Source: Cordilura impudica (Eukaryota; Arthropoda; Insecta; Diptera; Scathophagidae). Taken from it: a stretch of 64,000 nt of DNA. The DNA lies in the NCBI GenBank assembly GCA_963682025.1, contig OY821517.1:107188972-107252971 (forward strand), given 5' to 3'. The notes below the pieces were generated by a model. That model was not told the DNA's origin. It saw only the letters and a list, made by a program, of their open reading frames with translations, and did not search any database. Shown here one piece after another: positions 35,485-46,859 of this stretch; the first letter of the stretch is position 1; every line of letters starts with the position of its first letter. The translations under genes and the position numbers were made by a program.

Positions 35485-35810
35485 TGCCTTTTTACAAGTA
35501 TACTTTATATGTGCGTTGATGTTCAATCGGGCGTGAGACAGCACACCAAAGTTCTTATACTTCCTTTTTGATGTTATTTCGTGCTGTCGAGTATTAATCT
35601 TCATATATTCATATATTCAGTCCACTTACTAAAACCATCTTAGTCTGTTGTACTGAAATTTACTGCCTTGTTTCTACCTCAACAATTTGTCAGGCAGTTA
35701 CAACTATAGCAATGCCGTCCGCGAAGCAAACTACCGTCGTTCCAACTGGCACTTTTATCGTTAAACACATTTGCACCCATTGCTGAATCTTGTAGTACCC
35801 CAGTAGTGAT
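35485..35810 (-). pseudogene. R1/I-like reverse transcriptase fragment
   Basis: Minus-strand text CFADGIAIVVTA is the FADD-type catalytic motif of a non-LTR reverse transcriptase (second Asp changed to Gly). After a stop-rich stretch comes KYKNFGVLSHARLNINAHIK followed by YTCKKASIV, the conserved 'IKYLGV.ID.RLNF..HIEY.CEKA' block of R1-like elements. Only about 110 codons remain, with stops and frame changes. It is cut off on its 3' side by mini-me copy 12. Confidence 0.6.
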
Positions 35811-36275
35811 ATTTTAATTTTTTAATCTGTCGCACAGAGGGTTAAATGACTGTCAAAATGAGGATTAATTCAGAGAATCCGTATAGCAAAAAAAATATTT
35901 TTTTAATATAAATTATTATTAATTCTTTAAAAAAACTAATAAACAAATAAATACATTATTATATTATACTGAATTTAATATAAAGTATTTGAATTTTTAT
36001 TATTTTTTTTGATTAACCCTGCTGTTAGGTTAAGCCCATTTGGTCCAATTTTTGGATTGCTTCCTTTGTAATTTTTGAACGGTGACATATAGTGATTTAA
36101 TTTTTTAGCTCACGTGGTTTTTTACAAAACCATGTTATATACAAAAATTCAAGGTCTAGACTTAAAACAGGACTGAGAAAAATAAAAAATTACGAATCTT
36201 AGGTTAAGGGACCATTTGGTCCATAGTATATTTTCTTTGATTTTTTTACATTTATTTAAAAAAAATAAGTATTTA

Positions 36276-38094
36276 TTAGTTGGTTTTATAATAATTGTGA
36301 TTGCATGATAAGCAACATGTTTTTCGGTTAGTTTTGCAAATAAACTTGCTGCAAATGGAACATTTTATATCCGACTTTGACTTGCAGCAACTAAAAATTC
36401 CATGCTTTCGAGCCTCTGAATTAGAAGTATTATTTAAAGAGGGCACTGGAACTTTGCCTGGTGATCGTATTTCAGTCAATAACTATGCTGAGAACTCTTG
36501 TTGAGGTAATCTAGACCGTTTCATCATATACGCGTTAGCCAGAGAAAGTGCTAGTTGCCGCAAAAGCTCTGGTCTCCTGCGATTCCGATCAGCTGGAGCA
36601 CATGAAACGTCGATTTCAGAAAATATTATGTACGCATTCAATGCGGATAGATCAAGTATGTTTGCAAATACAATGTTTGGCCATCGATTTGTTTTACGTT
36701 TTGTACTGTAGGAACCAACCATTTGATCAGCAGTATCTACGCCATCTAAAAGAAATGAAGTATTAGAAATTATAGGAGAACATAAAACTAACATACCTTT
36801 CGTTGAATTGTAATACGAAACAATCTCTGATTTTTTCTTCAATCCACTCTCATCAACTGCAACTGTCTTGTGCATTGAACTAAACAATATTGTTGCTTTG
36901 TTCTTGTGGCTGATGTATGATAATAATGTCGCAATGCCATCGAATGTAAATGTAGAATAGTACAAACGGAGTTTTTTGACAGTCAGCAATTTCGGAGGAA
37001 TTAATGTTTAATTTTTGCGTACTGTTCCCACATATGTAAGTTTCCTTTCCTGAAGTTTTTTGCCAACTCAGAAGTTGAAAAAAAATTGTCGCCTGTTATA
37101 TTTTGCCCTTTCAAGCCTTCTGTTAGGTCCAATACAACGCGTTGCCCTTGGTTCTTTTCAGGCTGTGCATTTCTAGGCTTACCAAGGTATGGTTGTATTT
37201 TCCACACGTAGCCTGACTTAAAGTCCACCGATAACCAAAATTTCAAACCATATTTTGCTGGTTTTGATGGCATAAACTGTCGAAAACTACATCGCCCCCT
37301 TAATGCAACAAGTTGCTCATCAATGGTGACATTTTCGTGACAATTGTAAAACTTTGGAAGAAGTTGTTCCTAACGGTCCCACAGTTCACGAATAGGAGCA
37401 AATTTATCGCAATGACACATTTGTCGTCGACTCAAAACATCATCGAAACGGATGGCATCATTAATCATATGAAATGTATCTTCAGACATAATTGCTCGGA
37501 AAATGGGGCGACCAATTTTTGCATCAAATAAGCCATAAACATCTTAATTTTTTCCACTTTCAGTAACAGATTTTATATTAGCCAACTATTTTGCTGAAAT
37601 AAAAAAACAAGATTATTCATACCGACATACGCCTGCAAGAATGAGCAATATCTTTATCAATATCTTTCCACTTGCCACCAAACTTGACCCTGCCGTACTT
37701 ATTAGTATTTTCGATGATAATTCTTTGGAGGCGGAAAAAACAACAAAAAAGTTGACAGAATGTCACTGCATCTGGGCACTGCAAATCGAGTTAGTCCTGG
37801 TTGCGTTGAGATAATATTCTCAGCCGTAGCTCCAATAGGCTGAGGTAATGGAGTGGCACTCCAAACCATTTTGTTTTTAGCAATAAAAAACGGATCAACA
37901 GAGCTAGCTGCAGCTAGGACGGGTTCCCGTTCAGTATCTGTTTCAGAAGAACTTGTTTCGCTATTTTCTGAAATATAATCAAATTCCGAATCTGAAATAT
38001 CGGAGTCACTTTCTGCATTGAGCAGCTCTCGTATCTGATCTTCGTTCAAGTTTGCCTTGGCGTAAGTAAAACACATCTGAACTATTGAAAACAA
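36276..38094 (-). pseudogene. piggyBac transposase, inactivated
   Basis: Domains on the minus strand: acidic N-terminus with NKMVWSATPLPQP and GLTRFAVPRCSDIL (38094-37702), then, frameshifted, KYGRVKFGGKWKDIDKDI, LFDAKIGRPIFRAIM, NVTIDEQLVALRGR (first catalytic Asp), GQNITGDNFFSTSELA (second Asp), GVDTADQM with STKRKTNRWP (third Asp), and a C-terminal cysteine-rich domain (CCKSKSDIKCSICSKF, CCLSCNH). All three Asp are kept. Breaks: frameshifts near 37715 and 37035, a TAG after IRELWDR, and a TAA in the RKN..PPKL block. A probable 51-bp intron lies at 36746-36796. Confidence 0.88.
36746..36796 (-). other. Probable 51-bp intron in the piggyBac gene
   Basis: On the minus strand the interval starts GTATGT and ends CTTTTAG. 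Removing it joins YYNSTK to DGVDTADQM, restoring the uninterrupted 'YYNxTKGGVDTxDQ' block of piggyBac transposases. Its length is a multiple of three and it contains no stop, so if it were retained it would add 17 residues. Confidence 0.7.
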
Positions 38095-38151
38095 CTCACA
38101 AAATGAACCAAGCAGTACAAATATTTGTGCTTCTTTACAACAAAAATCGAA

Positions 38152-38282
38152 AAAGGGGATCCCACAATTGTCGTTTACATATTTAATCTATGTTGACCAA
38201 AAAAAATGTTTTTAACATTAGCTGTTTGTGTTGAATAAAGAAAAATGGAAAAAAGGGGAATCCCACAATTGTGTTTTACATT
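38152..38282 (+). repeat. Direct repeat about 98 bp apart inside piggyBac
   Basis: 'aaaaggggatcccacaattg' with 'gtttacat' (from 38153) recurs as 'aaaaggggaatcccacaatt' with 'gttttacat' (from 38252), with 'ttagctgttt' and 'ttagctct' following. It is a local duplication upstream of the transposase start. Confidence 0.55.
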
Positions 38283-38317
38283 AGCTCTCAACAAATTTTT
38301 ACATTAGCTCTGTTGAG

Positions 38318-38501
38318 TAGAGATTTGCGCTGGTCACGTGATTTGCGTGCTTCACGTGAATCACGCGTGAGTGTGAGTTATTTTAATTTTACTGACATGA
38401 GTAGAGCGTGAGTAAAGAAAAATTCAAGTGAGTGATTCATGAGAGATTATAAAATTTCTTGCGTGAGCGTGAGCCAAAATTCACTCACGCGCCCATCTCT
38501 A
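38318..38501. mobile_element. Small inverted-repeat element (184 bp) inside piggyBac
   Basis: Bounded by TAGAGATTTGCGC and GCGCCCATCTCTA, a 13-bp inverted repeat with two mismatches. The interior is full of 'cgtgagtg' and 'tcacgcg' words in both orientations. No open frame and no clear target duplication. A MITE is likely. Confidence 0.45.
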
Positions 38502-38661
38502 GCGTGAGTAAAGCTTAAATTAATAATAATTAGGGAGAAGTGATCCAAAATAGATACAAATATAAGATTAGATGGTTATTTTGTGTGAATATTGAAGTAT
38601 GGACCAAATAGTCCATTAACCTATAAATCGTAAGTATTTTCTAACCTAACAGCAGGGTTAA

Positions 38662-41310
38662 TTGTGCTCCATATAAATATAGCTAAATATAGAGCACTAA
38701 TCGGAGAGAGATATTATGCATATGAATGATGGAAACTATTTAGAACAACTGAGCTCCATAACACCTTCAAACTTTCTCGAAGAATAGTAAATTCAAAAAA
38801 TAGAACTGCTAAGTCATTATTTTGTGAGGAAAAATTTAAATCTGCTGTCTGTTCGAAAAAGAAATGGAGAGAAATTCGCAAAATGGGCATTGTTAGTGAT
38901 GACATGAAAGCTGAGAACACAATAGATATCAATCAGTTAAATCTCGATTTTGCCAATATTTTAATGCCTGCAGCTGATATAAACTTTTACAGTAATATTT
39001 CCACCAATGATATATCAAACCAACAACATTCGTTTTGCTTTAATTTTATACATTTCACTCAAGCAGATGTTTTGGAATCATTTCTCAGCATTAAATCGGA
39101 TTCTATAGGGCACGATGGGGTTAATCCTAAATTTATAAAACTGATTTTGACTTATATCTTACCGCATATAACACATATGTTTAATACTATAATCACAATA
39201 TCTACTTATCCATCTATGTGAAAACACACAAAGGTTATACCTATACCAAAAGCTGATAAGACATATTGATCAATTGCAATATTGCCTTATATATCCAAAG
39301 TTTTTGAGCGTTTAACTCATACTCAAATGAATCATTATTTATATACAAATAGTTTGCTCACTGATAGACAATCAGGTTTTAGACCAAAACACAGCTGTTA
39401 ATCTGCTCTAATTGATGTCTCGGAGAAGCTACATACCCAGATAGATGATAATACGATAACATTTCTAATATTACTCGGTCACTCAAAAGCGTTTGACACT
39501 ATAGATCATTCTATTCTCTGCTTGAAACTGAGAGGCTTATTTCAACTACAGCTGTAAATTTAATTTACTCCAATCTTTGCGATAGATGTCAGTCTGTATA
39601 TAATGGATCGAATAACTCTAACAGCTGTTTAATGCCTAGAGGAGTGCCACAAGGATTGATACTTGGTCCACTATTGTATGCTATATATCCAAATGACCTG
39701 CCTTCACAAATTCATTTCTGTGGAATACAAATGTACGCGGACGATGTCCACCTCTACATTAGTTGTAAACCATCGAGTGTTACAGAATGCATTGGGACGA
39801 TAAAAGATGATCTCAACTATATTTATGAATGGGCATCAGCAAATGGTCTTTGCTTAAATGCTAAAAAATCTATTGGTATGATCATTGCTAAAGCAGAGAC
39901 CTTACCAACAAATCTACCACCTATACTGATTAACAACACAAAAATTGACCTAGCCGTAACTTCGAAAAACCTTGGCGTTATATTCAACAAAAAACTTGAT
40001 TGGTCGGATCACACTAAATTTGTCTGTGGTAAAAATTTTGCTATGCTGAGGAATCTATGGATGTCACGCCCTTGCATATTCGGATGTTACTTGCCAAGAC
40101 CTACTTATTATCAACACTAATATATGGATGTGAGCTTTTCTCAAGTTGCGATTCATTAAGCAAACAAAGGCTTAATGTAACTTATAACAACATTGCCAGA
40201 TACATATATGGCCGCAAAAGACACAGCAGCATCTCACAATACTCGCAACAAATCTATAATATATCATTCGAAAACTTAATAAAATGCCGAACATTGTTGT
40301 ATTTATATAAAATAATTTATACAGGTCAACCTGAATACCTTTACAACAGAATAACTTTTTCGAGGTAAAAAAATTAACACTGTCCAATATAACAAGTAAG
40401 AAAATTATAGTCGGTCTAGACCGACTATACGATACCCTATACCATGCGTTTAGAAACCCTATTTCTTAGGCCCAACTAACTGGACATAGAAAATAAGCAA
40501 AAACCAAATTTGAGTGGGATTTTTATTAATTTTTTTGGCTGCAGATATGAAAAAGTTAATATCGGATGCTATATCTATATAGGGACTAGGTCCAAAAATG
40601 GACCGATCCCGATCATGTTTGGTAAAGTCTCTTGTATTTTGGAAAAATATATACAAACAAAATTTGAGAAGAATCCGTGCAATATTTTTGTTTTTTAATA
40701 GATTTAAGTGAGATCGGGAAGCAGCTCTATGTGGGGTCAAAGGGATCATTTTTGGACTACTCATTAATGGATGTAATGAACGCATACAAACCCAATTTGA
40801 GTAAGATCTATATGACAATTTGGATCTTATGGCAATTTATGTCGATTTCATATGGGTAGTTTGTATGTGGGCTAGGTCTGAACATGGACCGATTCTCACC
40901 AATTTCAAAAGCTTTCATCCCATGGCTGATAGAAGCTTATATACCAAATTTCATCAAAATATTTTCATATTTGCGACCTGCACTTTGATTACAAGGTTTA
41001 CATGGACACACAGACGGACGGACGGACGGACGGACGGACGGACGGACATTGTTAAATCAACTCAGAAAGTGATTCTGATTCGATCGGTATAATTAAAGAT
41101 GGGTCTAGGTCAAATATTTTTGGTTGTTACAAACAGCAGCACAAAGTCATTATACCCAAACCACATGGTGGTATAGGGTATAAAAAGCAAATATCTGAAC
41201 GCCATTTCTTCCTGAATTCTATTCGCCTTTGCAACCAACTACCCCCCAACATTCAAATAATTAGCAATGCAAGGCATTTCAAAGCAGCTATATTTAGCAA
41301 CTTAGCGTAA
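38662..41310 (+). pseudogene. Jockey/CR1-like non-LTR retrotransposon, reverse transcriptase region
   Basis: 5'-truncated. Recognisable from GERYYAYE and WKLFRTTELHNTFKLSRR (38700), then SIGHDGVNPKFIKL, VFERLTHTQM, TDRQSGFRPKHSC, GHSKAFDTIDHSILCLKLRG (motif A), PRGVPQGLILGPLLY, QMYADDVHLYIS (catalytic YADD, near 39735), LGVIFNKKLDWSDHT, and the C-terminal NSIRLCNQLPPNIQ (near 41225). The frame holds at least four stops and two frameshifts. Mini-me copy 13 is inserted between TVQY and KQISERHF. The 5' break lies next to the piggyBac TTAA. The endonuclease domain is absent. Confidence 0.8.
40391..41183 (-). mobile_element. mini-me-like element, copy 13, inserted in the reverse transcriptase
   Basis: Full-length inverted copy with a perfect hairpin and a long (GGAC)n array at 41013-41046. 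Removing it rejoins the retrotransposon reading frame (TVQY then KQISERHFF), so the boundaries at AACAAGTAAG and GGGTATAA are precise. It belongs to the shorter subfamily. Confidence 0.88.
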
Positions 41311-41385
41311 TTAAAATATTTTATAATAACTATAATACTTGTTTTACTTATAATTAAATAATTGTCAAGTTAAAATAACTTATTG

Positions 41386-42159
41386 TTATACCCTATATCA
41401 CTATGTGGTTTGGGTATAATGACTTTGTGCTGCTGTTTGTAACAACCAAAAATATTTGACCTAGACCCATCTTTAATTATACCGATCGAATCGGAATCAC
41501 TTTCTGAGTTGATTTAACAATGTCCGTCCGTCCGTCTGTGTGTCCATGTAAAGCTTGTAATCAAACTGCAGGTCGCAAATATGAATATATTTTGATGAAA
41601 TTTGGTATATAAGCTTTTATCGGCCATTGGATGAACGCTATTGAAATTGGTGAGAATCGGTCCAGTTTCAGACCTAGCCCCCATACAAATTACCCATATG
41701 AAATCGACATAAATTGCCATAAGATCCAAATTGTCATATAGATCTTACTCAAATTGTGTTTGTATGCGTTCATTACATCCACTAATAAGTAGTCCAAAAA
41801 TGATCCCTTTGACCCCATATAGAGCTGTTTCCCGATCTTCAGTTAAATCTATTAAAAAACAAAAATATTGCACTGATTCTTCTCAAATTTTGTTTGTACA
41901 TATTTTTGCAAAATACAAGAGACTTTATCAAACATGATCAGGATCGATCCATTTTTGGACCTAGTCCCTTTATAGATATAGCATCCGATATGAACTTTTT
42001 CATATCTGCAGCCAAAAAAATTAATAAGAATCCCACTCAAATTTGGTTTTTGCTTATTTTCAATGTCCAGTTAGTTGGGCCTAAGAGATAGGGTTTCTAA
42101 ACGCATGGTATAGGGTATCGTATAGTCGGTCTAGACCGACTATAATTTTCCTACTTGTT
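41386..42159 (+). mobile_element. mini-me-like element, copy 14, in the retrotransposon 3' region
   Basis: Full-length direct copy inserted after 'aacttattg' in the 3' untranslated part of the retrotransposon. The array is short (two GTCC units plus GTCTGTGTGTCC at 41522). Perfect palindrome at 42120-42142, tail CCTACTTGTT. Close in sequence to copy 13 but in the opposite orientation. Confidence 0.88.
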
Positions 42160-42267
42160 TTAATTATTTAAAATTGTATTAATTTTATTTTATGTTGTTT
42201 AACAATATTCTATGTTTGCCTTAATCTACCTAGTACTGTAATATAAGACATGTATTGTATTTATCCT

Positions 42268-42306
42268 CAACAAATAAATAAATAAAATAAATAAATAAAT
42301 AAATAA

Positions 42307-42338
<32 letters not shown>

Positions 42339-42376
42339 ATATATAAATAAATAGATAAATAAATAAATAAATAAAT
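42268..42376 (+). repeat. (AAAT)n tail of the retrotransposon
   Basis: About 25 units of AAAT with occasional AAAATA, TTAA or AGAT interruptions. It marks the 3' end of the retrotransposon starting at 38662. The shorter copy ending at 10791 has the same kind of tail. Confidence 0.8.
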
Positions 42377-42412
42377 ATCAACATAATTTTCATTCTTTTA
42401 ACCACCATTACA

Positions 42413-42880
42413 TCATATTTCACACTCATCATAATCATCATCACTTTCATTATCTTCATATTCATCATCATTATCCTCTTCTTCACCAATTGTGTTTGGC
42501 AAAATTATTAAATCTACTGCCATCTGTGGTATATGAAAAATTTTTTTCTTATAACTTTTATTTTTGGCTGTTAGTAATGTATCTGAACTAAGTAGAAACC
42601 CATTTAACATGTCTTCGTTTGACTTCTCCAGACTGCATTTACGCGCATAGTATTCTCTTGCTTTTTGAAGTCTTTGTTTCGAGCTTCTTGAGCTCCCGCA
42701 AATAGTTGGCCCATTGGCAGTAATGCATGTGATACTATTTCTGACCCATAATTGAAGAATTTATGTAATGTGGGAGACATATAAAACCACGGGTAGAGCT
42801 TATTGAAATGTCTGGCCGTGTTGCGATTATAGTTTCTAAACTTTTCAACTTGACAAAAGATAGCTTAGAGTTAATTTCGC
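42413..42880 (-). pseudogene. C-terminal remnant of an uncharacterised multicopy arthropod family
   Basis: Minus-strand text runs NTARHFNKLYPWFYMSPTLH, KFFNYGSEIVSHALLPMGQL, AGAQEARNKDFKK; then, one frame over, AREYYARKCS, NEDMLNGFLLSSDTLL and an acidic end. I recall this order (YPWYYMPxTVHK..LHG..I...LPIGxLSEEAQEARNKDF..L.SSDP) from proteins repeated across insect genomes. No function is established to my knowledge. There is one frameshift near 42665, and the N-terminal portion is absent. It starts just beyond the retrotransposon tail. Confidence 0.55.
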
Positions 42881-43194
42881 ATATATTAAGAATTTTATTT
42901 TAAAGTACCCCAAAATATTTCTTCTTCTTTCTTATTTCTGACTTTTTGGTTGAATTTTCCGTTTTGGTGTAAAATTTCACGGCGAATATTTTTGAGGAAT
43001 ATTTTAGCCCCTTAAATCCCTGTTTTAATGGTGTTTTTTGCTCTTTTAAGAATGTGCCAGAGCTGGGAAAATTTAACCACCCTCAAATTAAATTCAGATG
43101 TAAACTTCCAAAACGCCGATACACTTGTCTTTTTTTTAATTTATAGGCCGGAAAAAATTTGATTTTGTTTACGATGTAATTAGATATTGAATAA
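42881..43194. other. Spacer, nothing recognised
   Basis: A+T-rich sequence. It may include decayed upstream parts of the preceding remnant, but no block can be read. Confidence 0.4.
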
Positions 43195-43745
43195 TAGACC
43201 CTGCAGAACCATTTTTACTCATTGTCCCCTAATAAAGTTGCTTCCTGATCGTCATTAAAATCAATAAAAAAAAAAAATAATATTACATAGATTTAGAACA
43301 AATTTTGTTTGTATATGTACCCACAAAATATAAGTAACTTTACTCAATATCGCCACGAGCATTCCATTTTTCGACCTATTCCCCATAAAAAATATCTTAC
43401 GATATGAACTTTTTTAAGTCTGCATGCAACAAATTTATAACGGTACCACTCAAATTCGGTTTATGCATATTTTCTAAATCCAGTTAGTTGAGACCAGCTC
43501 TAGCTCTAGAATCGTGAGTTATACTTAATGTCTATTTACTTTTGAAGCGAAGTTTATTGACTTTTTTTTTATTTTATACCTAAAAGTAATTATAAAAGTA
43601 TTTTATTTTTGCAAATCAAATCGATAGATATCTTTTATTTTTTTGTTATTCTATTAAGTAAGCAAAATGCTTCAGTGGCGTTTACTCACTTTTGACGTTC
43701 ATTGAAGTTGATCCAGACCGACTATACCTTTTTCACTTATTCCAA
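43195..43745 (+). mobile_element. mini-me-like element, copy 15, strongly decayed
   Basis: Recognisable from 'gttgcttcctgatcgtcatt' through 'tttcgacctattccccata', 'atatgaacttttttaagtct' and 'atccagttagttgagacc'. About 190 bp of unrelated sequence follows, and then a final 'gatccagaccgactatacc' with a degraded tail. The 5' third with the microsatellite is lost. This is among the oldest copies. Confidence 0.6.
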
Positions 43746-45169
43746 TTTAGAAAAAAAAAAAAATGACAGCATTATTATCCGTAACTAGTTTTATATATAA
43801 CTTTTTAATTCTCAAATCAAATGTTAAATTTCCAAGTGAAACATTTGAAAATGTAATGATTTCTCAAGTATACTGTTAATTATGTCCAATAATATATGCT
43901 ATTTTTGGTAAACCATTTTTTTTTTTTGTAGGCTCATCAATCATTATTGACTTTAGCCCTAAGGAATGTGTATTGTAAGGCAGGTGTTTTTCTACACAAT
44001 GAATTTGAACTTTTCGAAACATAGAAATTTCGCACCAACAACATTATATTTAGGAAATAATACTTAACTAAAGTAGCTGGCAAATAGATAACAATAATAC
44101 TGTCCCCAAAGCTGGATATAACAGAGAAAATGTCTTAGAAAGAATATTTGAATCAAATTACCAATTTATGGTTTTTAGATTTATGTTAGAAAAAAAACAT
44201 GATTGATTTGCGTAACACACTACAATACTAAATCTTGATGAAAGAAAAAAAGAAGCGAAATTCCCAAATGAAAAACATTCAAGGAAGAACACATGCCAGC
44301 CATCAACAGCAACAAGAAAAAAAAAATGGACACCCTTATGATTAACAAAGAAGATAATGAAAACACAAAATAGAAAAAAATAAAAGAATAATCGAAAATT
44401 CATCCTCAATCTTTTTTCCGACACGCATCAGTTGTGGTTGTTCGGTACGACCAGGTTTAGTCAAACTTTGTATTGTAGCTGGCTGTACGGAGTTTTGTGT
44501 GTGTTTGATTTTTATCATAATTACGCTTTTGAGAGTTGTATCAATGGTTCATTGAAAATAACGAGACATTAAGCAATTAAATGTGATTGACAGGGTGACA
44601 AAGATACTTAGGCTTTTTTTTATGGTCTGTGTTAACGTAAAAATGATAACGAAAATGAAAACACATAATGCATTTCATTGTTATATGAAATGGTCTATTG
44701 ACTTTTTATGTACTGACTATTAAAATTTGATTTTAGTGTAATCATGGCTATGATAATATTTTCTTTTTCGTTTCGGGTGAATGACACTGTTTTGTGTATA
44801 GAAAAATCAACTGAAAAAAAAAAAAAAATAAAAATAAAATGTTTATGTCACTTATAAATCTTGAATAAAGAGAAAAATTAATCATTGCTTTGAATTTACT
44901 ACATCTCATTTAAACCAAAAAAATAATATTATTAAATTCATCAAAATAAAGAAATATTAATTTTGATTTGTTTCGGCTGAAAGATAAAATTTGATAAAAT
45001 TTTTAGCGAACTGTGTCATGCTTGGCTTAAACTTAATAAATTTATAAAACGGTTTTTCAAAAATTTTTTTAAGTCGCACTTAGGAATATATATATATATG
45101 TCCTTTATTTATTTAAATATGTACAGTGCATATACCTTAATATAACAAGTATATACTTAAATATAATGT
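43746..45169. other. Spacer, no gene recognised
   Basis: A+T-rich sequence with several A runs (43750, 44815) and a short TA run at 45087. Open frames are short and lack domains. Confidence 0.5.
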
Positions 45170-46291
45170 TCACGATGAACATAGGGCGTTAATGAATTCT
45201 CTCCAACTATTTCTGTGTCTTGCAAGTAGTTTAATTTGATTCCATGATAAATGAGCTGATTCGAGTTCTTTTCTTGTGCATCGTATCCATGTATTACGAG
45301 GTCGTTCTTTCTCGACGTTGACCTTGAGGATTCCAATCAAGAGCTTCTCTAGCAATATCGTTCTGTGGTCTTCTGAGAATATGACCGATCCAAGTCCATT
45401 TTCGTCTTCGTATATCGAGTTCGATAGGACAGCAATCTTCCTGCTACCAAAGATCTTCATTTGATATCCAGTTTGGCCAGAAGATGTTTAATATTTGCCT
45501 TAGACATCGATTTATAAATGTTTGGATCTTCCTTAGTGTGAGCTTCGTGTAGCTCCAAGTAGTACATCCATACAGAAAAACCGATTTTACGCTGCAGTTG
45601 AATATTCGTAATTTAGTCTTTTTAAAAATGTTCCTAGCGCGCCAGACTTTATGTAGCTTGAGGAAGGCGGTACGTGCTTTATTAATACGATCATAAATGT
45701 CAGATTCCGATCCACCATTTATGGTTATTTTACAACCGAGGTAGTTAAAATTTTCTACATCTTCGATCACATTGCCATCTACTGTTAATGGAGTTGTTAC
45801 ATGAGTACCAATGCGCATAAGTTTAGTCTTCTTGAAGTTTATTCTCAATCCAACTTTTTTTAGCGTTTTTGGAGAGTCTCCTTATCTTTTCTTCAATATC
45901 CGCAAAGCGATGAGCCATTAAACATATATCATCTGCATAGTCTATATCATTCAGGAATTCTGTCATGTTCCATTGAATGCCCATCGGGGCCTCCCTAATG
46001 GTTTCTTCCATTACACAATCTAATAGTAAAAGAAATAATGTGGGGGATAGGACACAACCTTGCCTTACACCAGTAAGAGTTAAAAAAGGTTGGCTTTCCT
46101 TTCTGTTAAAACTGTCCATACTTGATGCATCTTTGTAGAGTTCACATATTAGGGTGACAATTTTTTCTGGAATACCTTTGTTTATTAGGGCAGACCACAT
46201 AGATGTTCGAGATATCGTGTCAAAAGCACGTTCAAAATCAACAAAAGCAATTACAGATGCGTGTTGTATTCTGCAGATTTTTCTTAGGAGT
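45170..46291 (-). pseudogene. RTE-like endonuclease/reverse transcriptase fragment
   Basis: Minus-strand order: LLLRKICRIQHASVIAFVDF and ERAFDTISRTSMW (motif A), GVRQGCVLSPTLFLLLLD (motif B), IDYADDICLMAH (catalytic YADD, near 45930), then after a frameshift at about 45860 INFKKTKLMRIG, NFNYLGCKITINGGSESDI, INKARTAFLKLHKVWRA, a LYGCTTW block, INRCLRQILNIFWP with WISNEDLW, and after another shift RPRNTWIRC with ELESAHLSWNQ and WREFINALC. This is the C-terminal two thirds of an RTE-type protein. The upstream part is lost where mini-me fragment 16 begins. Two or three frameshifts make it non-functional. Confidence 0.78.
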
Positions 46292-46348
46292 AACAAGCAA
46301 GAAAATTATAGTTGGTCCAAACCGACTATACGTAATCTCATACCACTA
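46292..46348 (-). mobile_element. mini-me-like element, copy 16, hairpin-end fragment only
   Basis: AACAAGCAAGAAAATTATAG with GTTGGTCCAAACCGAC and a decayed 'gtaatctcataccac'. Only the 3' terminal 57 bp of an inverted copy can be recognised. It marks the truncation point of the RTE-like fragment. Confidence 0.6.
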
Positions 46349-46859
46349 GATTCGAGAAAAAGTCTTCGATCCAAGTTTGCTAAAGTCATCTATGTATGTA
46401 AAAGAACCATTTATAATTCAAGAATGCCTGGATCAATTGTAAAGGTTTTTGATTTGTTGGATTCGCCTGTGCCCCCTATAGCAGAATAACTATTAAAATG
46501 TCAACAAAATTTACGGGGACACCTCCTATACAAAGTAGAGCTTTCTAATTTTGTGTGAGATCATCTGTGCCCAATAAGAGTAGCCGTGGTGAAAATGGAT
46601 GGACTTGGATAAGTTGGCGCGTCACCTCCAAAGTGAATCTTCAAGATCCTTTAAATTGAGTCATATAAAACGGAGAACAACGATACTTAGTGTGATTTAA
46701 CAGGTCATACTGAACACTGGCGGTATTGGATCAGTAAGCGTAGCAACTGTCATAGAAATGAATTATCCAATATCACGTATCTGGATCCATCATCTCTGAT
46801 TAACATTAGTAGTCGTGCTGTAACTGGACGGGATCAGATGTATACGCACAGACTGCTGT
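46349..46859. other. Spacer with echoes of the 14.6-kb repeat
   Basis: 'cacctcctatacaaagtaga' and 'gtcacctccaaagtgaatct' resemble phrases in the diverged repeat at 14560-15165. No gene is readable here. Confidence 0.4.

Larger units (their letters stand above)
36013..38661 (-). mobile_element. piggyBac element with TTAA ends
   Basis: The element body is 36017-38657 (2641 bp). It begins CCCTGCTGTTAGGTTA and ends TAACCTAACAGCAGGG, a 16-bp perfect inverted repeat. It is flanked by TTAA on both sides (36013-36016 and 38658-38661), the hallmark of piggyBac integration. Subterminal palindromes GGACCATTTGGTCC (36211) and relatives at 36034 and 38599 lie inside both ends. It carries one transposase gene on the minus strand and a small inverted-repeat insert near its right end. 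Confidence 0.92.

Noticed and set aside
42307..42489. Minus-strand frame with repeated YLFI and MMIM residues
   Set aside because: It reads through the (AAAT)n tail and a wrong frame of the neighbouring remnant.
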